Shown here in pieces: positions 56,057 to 64,000 of a stretch of 64,000 nt of DNA. The DNA is from Chlamydomonas reinhardtii. Taxonomy: Eukaryota > Chlorophyta > Chlorophyceae > Chlamydomonadales > Chlamydomonadaceae. The position numbers were made by a program, and so were the translations under genes. The stretch covers positions 5,016,926-5,080,925 of the forward strand of contig NC_057004.1 in assembly GCF_000002595.2 (NCBI RefSeq), given 5' to 3'. Position 1 is the first letter of the stretch, and each line of letters starts with the position of its first letter. The notes below the pieces were generated by a model. It ran no database searches and was not told the origin of the DNA. It saw only the letters and a program-made list of their open reading frames with translations.

Positions 56057-58126
56057 CAGCGGGACGGAGAAGAGAGGGAAGGTGAAAGTGTGAGGCGTGC
56101 ACCTTTACGAGCCGGTGTGTGTTGAAAACGATGCGAAAGCCTGTGTGTGTATGTGTGGGTGGGTGTGCGGTGTTCGCGGGGGAGCGTCCCGTTATGCCGC
56201 ACGGTACCCTTAGTGGCAGCGGGCCTGAACGAATGTGCGGAGCAGGGTGCAGGCCACTCATGGGGCCCCGAGCTGCAATCGTACCTTGGAGGGTGCGGCT
56301 GCGGTTGCTGCAGCTGTGGCTGCTTGTGCGCCTGTCGCAGCGGCTGCATCCTGTGGCGCACTTGCTGCTGCTGGTGGTGGCTGCCCACGGGCACCCGCCG
56401 CCGGCCCACCCTGCTGCGCCTGCGGTCTCCCGCTCGGCCCGCCAAAGGCGCCTGTGTCAAAATGAAGGCAAAGGAAGGCAATCAAGGGACTGGATGATAG
56501 CAAACGAACACGCTTGGATTCAACTCTTCTTAGAGCCTGTTTGCGACCGCGTCACCCGTGCCACGACTGCCATTCGCGCGCCACCCCTTACCTCGCGAAG
56601 GTGACGTGGCGTTGCCCCCGTCTTGTTGCTGCTGCCGGTGTTGCTGCTGTTGCTGCTGCTGGTGCTGCTGTTGGTGCTGCTGCTGTTGCTGCTGCTGCAT
56701 CTGCTGCGCCTGTTGTGGCGGCGGCTGCGGGGGAGGCGGGCCTCCGGCGTCACGGCCCGGCCGCAGCTCCTCCATCCTGCGTGAGACAACCAACCGCCAT
56801 GGATTGGTCACAAAACAGACACTCTTTGCGTTCTCCTTTCCCTACTGCTCTGATAAACATACACGTACATGCACAAACACGCTAGGATGTCAGCTCCCGG
56901 CGTCCTCAGCAACCCGAGAAGCAGGACTCGTCAGCGCTCTGCATACTTTGGCCCGGGCGACCATGTTTGAAGAGTGAATTGCATCGGCAGCAGCCGTCCA
57001 ACGGCAAAACCTTTGCAACACGCAAAACGCGTCGCAGCGGTCACAGCTCACCCGTGTGCAAATATGCAGGTGTCGCCGTACCGACACGTTCCCGTGGCCA
57101 TGAACTTCTCACACAGGCGCGTCTTGGGGCCCGTAGGGCGGGAGCCGCGGCCGCCCGGCCCCTGTTCAAAGACAATTGCAACGGCCAAATAATGGTCAGG
57201 ACATAGAGCTCGCGGCATAAGCGGAAAGCGCAGAGTAAAAGCAGCAGTGCTGTCTGCCCTGCCAGGCGCCCACTCACATCGTCGCCGCCGCCGCCTCTCC
57301 CGCCGCGGCGGATGGGACCGCCGCCGCCGCCGCCACCGCCGCCGCCCATGAACCCTCCCGGCCCGCCGTCGGATGGCCCTGGCGGGTACCGGCTGTCGCC
57401 TTGCCCGTGCAGGTACCTGCACCTGTCTCCGAACTGGCAGCTGCCGCTGTTGGACCACCTGCATAAGAGCAGGGAGGCCCACATGCCGCACGCCGACACG
57501 TGCGGTAGCGGTGGCGTCAATGGCAGGGGAGCGTGGCAGTCTCCACATCGCACCACACTGGGCCATGCCTTGCAAGCGCTCTGTGCCCCTGTCTGCTCCG
57601 CATGATATCTCTGACCGTGATTGCACCCGCATCCACGCCACATCCGAAGCCCGTGGCAGCTGTGCGTCTGACCTCTCACCTGACGCACATACCCGGGCGC
57701 TTGTCGCCGCCAGGGCCCCGCCCTCCGCCGCCGCCCATGCCGCCCCGGTGGCCCTCGCCGCCACCGCCTCCGCCTCCTCCGCCTCCGCCGTGTCCCTGGC
57801 CGCCCATCGGGCCACCGCCCATCATACCGCCTCCACCACCCATGTTGCCGCCGGGCATCCCCGGACCCATCGTGCCACCAGGCATGCCCGGGAACCCCGG
57901 CATCCCAGCCATCTCCTGTCCCGGCATACCACCCATGTTATTCATGCCCTGTACCATGGGGAAATGAAAAGGTGAGTCGCCGGCGAATCCAACACTTGCA
58001 TCGGGCGAAGCAATGACGGTGCCGCGAACCGATGACGGTAAGGCTTTACGATGTTTTGATCCTGTCATAGCGCCTCCTCACCGGCCCGAAGGGCGCGCCC
58101 ATGCCGAAAAATGGGTTTGGAAACAT
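55592..58126 (-). CDS. Tandem CCCH zinc-finger protein, probably RNA-binding
   Basis: Seven exons (58082-58126, 57680-57948, 57278-57458, 57052-57161, 56592-56776, 56285-56451, 55592-55825) total 396 residues. It starts [15 protein letters not shown], then a Met/Gly/Pro-rich run. Finger 1 is C103-x8-C112-x5-C118-x3-H122 ([20 protein letters not shown]) and is split by an intron. Finger 2 is C182-x8-C191-x5-C197-x3-H201 ([20 protein letters not shown]). Spacing of both is canonical. Gly-rich, poly-Gln (MEELRPGRD onward) and Ala-rich regions follow, with a conserved-looking C terminus, [24 protein letters not shown] fingers of this spacing usually bind AU-rich or pre-mRNA. The poly-Gln and Gly tracts suggest a granule-forming tail (inference). 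Confidence 0.82.
55884..56054. repeat. Long interrupted (GT)n microsatellite
   Basis: Two GT arrays (about 55884-55958 and 55980-56054) split by an AAAGAGCACAAGG segment, in the last CCCH-gene intron. Confidence 0.95.
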
Positions 58127-58486
58127 TTTGGCCTTGCCTCAACGCGCTGTTGTGGAGTCTTTACTGTTTGGTAGCTATCTTGTCAGCAATACACTTTGAT
58201 TAGCTAATGTGTCGCAAGCAGGGGTGTAAGACCAGAACAGCAATTATAAAGAAGACTTCAGTTCAATAGCCGTTTGGCAGTATTCTAGTCAGTATGTCAC
58301 ATAGAAGTACTTAGCATCAATGTTAAATTGCGATTACCAGTAAAGGGCCCCTGGCATCATCATAGCGAAAGAGCTGCATTTGCCCAAGGTCTCGGAGAGG
58401 GGCTCCCGTCTCCCAGCGTTGCCCTGACATTATCATTGTCGATAAGTGGGCGGTACGCGGCTCAGGAGGCGATACGCCGTTCAAGT
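58127..58486. other. Bidirectional promoter region
   Basis: A 360-bp region between two divergently transcribed genes, AT-richer than both. No motif singled out. Confidence 0.5.
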
Positions 58487-60342
58487 ATGGGCCCCGCACG
58501 GCCGGCCCGCCCGCGAGGCCGCAGCTGGGACGAGCTGGCCGCACCCGCGGTGTGGTGGCTGCTGCACGCGCTGGGTCTGTGGGCCTGCCTCACGTTGCCT
58601 ACGGACCTGCGGCTTGGCACGCAGTCGCAGCTGTCGGCTCAGCACTGGCTGGTGGCGGTCGTCCTGGGGCTGAACGTAGGTGGCGTGCCTCCTGAGACCG
58701 CTGCGGCTGCTGCTGCTACTGCTGCCGTTGACTCGTGCCTGCCCACTTCCTTGCGCCCGCGCTGTCATACGTGCAAGCCAGATTCCTTGCTGTTGCATGT
58801 GCATTATGGATTCGTGTCTAGCGCATTGCCGAGTATGTCACAAAAGCACAACTTGCCATGTGTGCAGGTGTGATGTGTGTGCCACTAACACCTTGCTCTC
58901 CAGAAGCCTAACCTCGTTTACCTGATGCGGCTGCAACCGCGGTTCCCGCTCCTGCTGCTTCCTTGAACCCGCAGGTCGTGTTATTCTACACGGTGCGCCG
59001 CTCCGACCCGGGCTACCTGTTGCCGCAGCCACAGCTGCTAGCCTGTGAGGCGGCGCCGCTCCTAGCAGCCAAGGCCGCCCGGGCCGCCGCCGCCGCCGCC
59101 ACGCCCAACGCCGTCGCCGCCGCCGGCAGCCTGTTGGATTCAAAGGCTGTAACAGATAAGGTTCACGGAGCTACTGTCTGTTTGGCCGCATCCGCGGATG
59201 CGACCGAGTTAGGGGCAACTGCGGGTGCTGCAGGCGGGGACAAGTCAGGGAAAGGCAGTAGCAGCAGCATTGTGGCGGGCGGGGGGAGGGGCGCCGGCCG
59301 CTACAGCGGACGCTACGGCAGCGGCAGCAGCAGTGGCAATAGCAGCTCGGCGCCTTGCTCTCAGTGCGGCGCGGTGCGGAGCTTGGAGCGGGAGGGCGAC
59401 GAGGTGGATGAGCTGGGGTGCGGGCGCAATGTGGTTGTGGTGCATTGCCGCTACTGTGACCGGTGCGTGCTGGGCTTTGACCACCACTGCTGGTGGCTGG
59501 GCGTGTGTGTGGGCGCGCGGAACCACAACCACTTCACCCGCTACGCCGCCAGCCAGGTGTGTATGTGTGTGTGTATGTGTGTGTTCATGTGTGTATGTGT
59601 CTGTGTGTCTGTGCGTGTGTGCGTGTGTGTGGAGCGGAGGGGCGCATGATTTATGGTGGCTGGGGGACAGCTGCTGGAATGCAGCGTGACGCGCGTCATC
59701 CAGGCAGACACAATGGTGTTGTTGCCGCTGCGCTGCGCGTGCGCTCAGTTTCAGCCCACAACCGGTCTCTTCTGCCTCCCACTCTCACACGCTCTCACAC
59801 GCTCGTGCTTTTACCCTGCGCAGGCGCTGGTGTGCGGTCTGGGCGCACACTACGCGCTGACGGCCTGCGGCCGCGGCGGCCCCGGCGGCCACACCTGGGC
59901 CTACGTGGCGCTGCTGCTGCTGGGCGGCACCCTCATCCTGCTGTGCTGCCTGGTGGCTACGCACACCTTCCTAGTCATCACCGGGCAGAGCGGCAGGCAG
60001 GCGCTGAGGCGCGTGCGCAGCGCAGGGCTTTGGGGCGGCTCGGGCGCGGGCGGCGGCGCGGGGGTCGCGGGGTCGCTGCTGGGCGGGGCCGTGGTGTCGG
60101 ATGTGGCGGTGCGAGCTGCCGGTGGTGGCAGGGGCCGGGCGGGGCCGGGCATGTCGATAGGGCAGGCGCTGCTGCGCGGCGGGGAGGGCGATGACGGGCT
60201 GAGCCTGGGGCTGATGCTGCAGAACGGCGTGTGGCTGTGCTGCGGCGTGCGGCCGGGCTGGCTGGTGCGCAGCGGCGGCGTGCAGCGGGCGGGGCGGCTG
60301 CTGTTCCGGCTCGTCAACAACGACGTATACAGCTGCTGCTGA
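58487..60342 (+). CDS. DHHC-type protein S-acyltransferase (palmitoyltransferase)
   Basis: Three phase-consistent exons (58487-58675, 58975-59556, 59824-60342), 429 residues. Transmembrane helices: about 20-38 ([16 protein letters not shown]), 52-70 ([17 protein letters not shown]), 258-275 ([14 protein letters not shown]) and about 285-310 ([19 protein letters not shown]). The cysteine-rich domain starts near 191 (CSQCG) and includes [12 protein letters not shown]. The catalytic DHHC is at 232-235, followed by [15 protein letters not shown]; the usual P-W after DHHC is W-W here. A Gly/Ser insertion enlarges the loop before the domain. It transfers palmitate to protein cysteines at endomembranes. 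The start was chosen as the first ATG before a good N-terminal membrane segment. Confidence 0.88.
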
Positions 60343-60706
60343 GGAGTCATACTGCTCATACACCCGGCAATCTTGCATCACCCTTTGATGAGTTGTGTTG
60401 ATTGGTGTTGTTGGTGCGAGTGGATACGCTTATGTATCCGTACTACAGTGCGCGACTCAACTGTAATCGCACGTCTGCTGCATTCCATGCCCTTGGAAGA
60501 CGGCCAGCACGGCACCGCGGTCCAGGACACCAGCCCGCCACAGCATGCCACACAGCCGCCCTCTCATCAGCCTAGCCGCCATGCCCACGCTCCTCCCGCC
60601 CACATGCCTGCCGCACAGCAGCCAAGCCAAACCACCCACCCCCCACCTATCCATCCCCGCCAATCTCATCCACCTCCGTCCTCCACTCCGCTTCCGCCGC
60701 GCCGCC
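60343..60706. other. Convergent 3' region
   Basis: Short 3' UTRs of the DHHC and CCDC112-like genes. No other feature apart from the TGTAA at 60462-60466. Confidence 0.5.
60462..60466 (+). promoter_or_regulatory. TGTAA poly(A) motif of the DHHC gene
   Basis: Plus-strand TGTAA 120 nt after the stop. Confidence 0.65.
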
Positions 60707-63700
60707 TCACGCCCCCGCCAGCCCCGCCCGCCAGCCGGGTGTGATGCGGCGTGCGCTGTGCAGGATGAAGCCGCTGTCCTGCGGCCGCCGCTCCTCCGCC
60801 CGCACCGCCTCCACCCGCTGCATGTGCGCCGCCGTGCCCTTGAGCAGGCGGCCGGGGTCGGGCGCCGCCTCCACGTGCACCTGTGCGGCGCGTTGGAAAA
60901 GCACACGGCCGGGAGAGGATCGACACTGCGTGCATGCAAAACGCGCAGAGGAATGCGCGTGTGCATGTACGCGTCAGGGCGTCTGGGTCAGAGGGTGCGT
61001 TAGCCACGAAGATGCAGGCCCGCCCCCGCCGCACCCCCGGCGTCGCCGCACCTTCTCCAGCAGCTGTGCCTGTACCCGCTCCCGCTGCCCGCGCGCCGCC
61101 TCCTGCGAGGCCAGCAGCGACTGGCGGCGCTGGAAGGCGGCGGCGCTGCGCTCCGCCACTCGCTGGCGCTGCTGCGGCGTGGGCGCGGACAGTGCGGAGG
61201 TGATGGCGGCCTCAGCGGCGGCGCGCCGCTCCACATCCCGGCGCTGCCGGGCCTGAGAGGGTGCCCACAGGGGGAGGGGTTGGGGCGGTGTGGCGCCAAA
61301 GGGCAGCAGGGATTTGTTGAGAAGGCAAGGGCAGGGCGGTTTGCTGCCATGCCTGATTGCAGCGGCTGAAGGACAGCGTGTGAATGCATGAGCCGCCGCA
61401 CCTTGGCCTCCTTCACCATCTGCAGTCGCAGCTTGTTGGCTGCCTGCCGCGCCTCCACCTCCGCCTGCTTGGCCGCCGCCGCCGCCTCCGCCCGCGCCCG
61501 CGCCGCATCCGCCGCCTCGCGCTGCTGCTCCTCCCGCTCCGCCTTCCACCTCGCCACCATGGCCTTCTTGGCCTCGCCCACCAGGACCTCCTCCAGCTGC
61601 TGCTGCTGGTCGCGCTGCCGTTCGCGCTGGGCCTGCGACAGGGCCCCAGGGGCAGGAGGGGGCGTGAGGGGGTGGGGAGGGGGTACGCACAGGGGGCGGA
61701 GCGTGCGTCGGGGCAGGGCAGCGCGCAGGAGCTAACCACATCGTCAACGAAGTACGGGAGGTACGTGTGGCCAGATCTGCCCCAGTGTGCCAACCCGTGC
61801 CGCAGTTGCAGGGCGGCCGCACGTACTGCCCACGTCAGCGTTCCTAACTCACCCAACTCCTTGAGCTTCTCGGTCTTAGTCGCTTGACATGGATTGGATT
61901 GCCCCCCACACACACACACACACGCTCCGTCCCACTCACCTGCTTGGATGTGTCGCTGAACAGCGCTGCCTCCTGCGCCGCCAGGGCCGCCCGCTGCTGC
62001 TGCTTGGCGGCCCGCCAGCGCTCCAGCGCGGCGCGCTTGCGTGCGTCCAGGTCCACGAGGTCCATGTGCCAGCGCGCGTGGTCCATTACCTCCTGCGGGG
62101 TGAGGAGGGCGGACAAGAAGACAAGAACACACACACAGGGAAGGGCACCCGCACACGTAGATAGACGCTCCACAGAGGTATGCAGCTGCAAAGTCCCTTT
62201 GTTGGGGCAGAGCTTGCTACGATTGCAAGAGGCTGCATCAGGGGGCTGCGGTCCGCTGTCCATCATCGCGCTGGTGCACTCGCGCTGCCCACACCTGCCG
62301 CCGTACACAGCACCCTCCGCTGCCCGGTCTGCCCCTCCTCCTCTACACACCTGAACCGTCAACACAAACACCTTTTAAAGACACAACCCACCCCCGTATC
62401 CATCCCGTGCGAACACCCCCTCCCATCTCCATTTGTTACTGTACCTTGCGCGAGTACCCCACCGCCCTCTCCAGCACTACTGCCACTGCGTGTGTGTAGT
62501 CGCCGCCGCAGCTGTTGAGCACAGCCAGGAATTCCTCATGGTCCTCAGCGTCCCAGCCGCCTGAAGAACAACGCCGTGAGAGAGACAAAGACAGAGGGAG
62601 AGCGTGTGTGGAAGATGTGTGTTTTGGCCACCGGCCGCTCAGCCATGCTACTACCGGTGCTGCCATCGCTGGTGGCCAGCGCAGCACGACACAGCAAACG
62701 ATATAAAAAAGCGCGTAGCCCAGGACTCCTGTCGTTGCAAATCTGCCCTGACGCGGTCAGTACCGCGGCAAAGGGTCGTGATGCAAGACGCGCCGCTGCC
62801 CTGACGCCCACTCCCCCTTAGCCAGCCGCGCTGAGCGTTCGTTGCGTTTCTCCGCACTCGAGCCCGTCAGGCCCGGCACTCTGGGCCTCGCCCGCCCCGC
62901 TCACCCGTGGGGCCGTGCCTGGCCGTGAACTCATCATACTCCTCCACCTCCGGCGCAAGACCGCTGCCGCCACCCACAGCGCCAGCCAGGATGCTGCTGC
63001 CACCACCTTTTCCGCCACCTCCTCCTGCTCCGCTCCCCCCGCGCACGCCGGCGCCGGACATGCGACGCTCCCTCGAGCTCGACGGCGGCCGCCTGCACCG
63101 GAAGGTAGGTGAAGATCAAAGACACACGGGGGCTCCCGAGCCCATCCAGACTCCGCCCGACCCGACACCGCGATGAAACGGGCCCACAACCATCGGTCCA
63201 AAACCCAGCCGCTCAAATTCTTAACCAGCATACCTGCTGTTCAGTGTGCACCTCACCTGTGCCCGGCGCTCACCGGGCGCGACCGCGCCGCCCCCGAGGG
63301 GCCCGCCGGCCCGTCCGCCATGCGCGCCGTCGCCGGCCCCGCCGCCAGCATCCCCATCTGTTGCCGCACCGCCGCCTGCTCCTGCTCCTGCAGCAGCTCC
63401 TCATCCAGCCGCGAGCCGATCGCCTCAATCTCCGCCTCCAGCTGCGCCTCCTCCTGCAACCACACAACACCACAACACAGGCACGCAGCCAGCGCTTACG
63501 CTCCCGCTTCCGGCCCTCCCTGAATGCAGCCGCGCTTAACCGGCCGCTCTCTTCTAGCCCAAGCATGCCTGCCGCACAGCGGCATGCCCCTTGGGCGCGT
63601 GTCGCCTTCTCGCTTGCAAGGGTACTGCTGATCCCCGGCCGCGTCGTTTCCGCCCCTCACCCTCACCTGGTAGAGGGACTCCAGCGCCGCGCACTGCTGG

Positions 63701-64000
63701 TCGCGCACGTCGCCGATCACCCGGTCCGCCACGTCGATAGCTGCCGCCAGCTCCTCCACCGGGGGCGGCCGCCCCGGCCGGGCGGTGGTCAGCTGCGGGG
63801 GTAGGGGCACAGCGGCTGGTTCAGATGACGGTACCGTACGTGCCCGGGGCGTGGCCGCTTGGCAGCGTGCCATACCCTACCTGTCCCGCGGTCCCAGCGT
63901 GTCTCCCGCGAGCTGCAGCCCGTGCCGACTTACTGTGACTGTGACCGCGCTGACGGCTTTCCGCGCCTGCTTGACCTGCGCCCACACCTCCTTCTCCAGC
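60707..64000 (-). CDS. CCDC112-like coiled-coil protein (5' end outside window)
   Basis: Exons on the minus strand: 63934-64000 (continues), 63667-63792, 63257-63453, 62905-63092, 62445-62560, 61940-62092, 61402-61632, 61052-61252 and 60707-60880. The CCDC112 hallmark EYDEFTARHGPTGGWDAEDH forms across two exons and matches the family's GGWD..DH..F element. Then come LERWRAAKQQQRAALAAQEA, VARWKAEREEQQREAADAAR and DVERRAAAEAAITSALSA. The C terminus is DPGRLLKGTAAHMQRV and ITPGWRAGL, the counterpart of the 'DPSRLYKPT...IPTWRQG' ending. Human CCDC112 is a centriolar-satellite protein, so a centrosome or flagellar role is inferred for this alga. Most of the length is coiled-coil. Confidence 0.8.

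Overview
The window looks like nuclear DNA from a volvocine green alga (Chlamydomonas/Volvox type). It is very GC-rich. Genes are split by many short introns with GTGAG/GTGCG donors and TGCAG acceptors, and introns often start with (GT)n runs. Proteins carry long Ala, Gly and Gln runs, and TGTAA polyadenylation motifs follow several stops. There is one 100-N assembly gap (49880-49979). I see no bacterial, organellar or viral gene block. Exon boundaries below were read by eye from splice sites and phase. For the genes marked as phase-checked the exon sum is a whole number of codons.

Layout. 1-5737 (+): 3' part of APC5, with a large 15-bp minisatellite in one intron. 5812-6195: a long hairpin-forming inverted repeat. 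6616-9530 (-): protein with two FGKY modules, one of whose exons lies in the loop of a perfect 91-bp inverted repeat. 9821-12743 (-): secreted O-fucosyltransferase-like protein. 13534-15649 (-): relative of plant PHLOEM PROTEIN 2-LIKE A10. 15650-19725: no convincing gene. 19726-23389 (-): probable chromatin or transcription regulator with a TDBD/SAND-like cysteine module. 23390-28865: gene-poor, repeat-rich stretch with a 1.7-kb non-autonomous DIRS/TOC1-like element. 28866-33543 (+): CAMK-like protein kinase. 35222-42407 (-): ABCF/GCN20-type ATPase. 43346-47061 (-): PWP1 WD-repeat ribosome-biogenesis factor. 47062-50523: nested dispersed repeats, an unrecognised gene and the gap. 50524-53043 (+): LarB-like protein with a transit-peptide-like N terminus. 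55592-58126 (-): CCCH zinc-finger protein. 58487-60342 (+): DHHC S-acyltransferase. 60707-64000 (-): CCDC112-like coiled-coil protein, cut by the window end.

The most striking system is inside the ABCF gene. Two of its introns carry six C/D-box snoRNA-like units on the host strand. Each has box C, D', D and its own closing stem, and all six share the same D' guide. A third intron carries four tandem copies of a 148-nt H/ACA-like unit. The ABCF gene and its neighbour PWP1 both belong to translation and ribosome biogenesis, the usual company of snoRNA host genes.

The other genes are ordinary housekeeping or regulatory genes and do not form an evident pathway. The remaining novelty is structural: two long hairpins, a split-repeat retroelement, a dispersed repeat inserted into another with an 11-bp target duplication, and an inverted repeat flanking the assembly gap.
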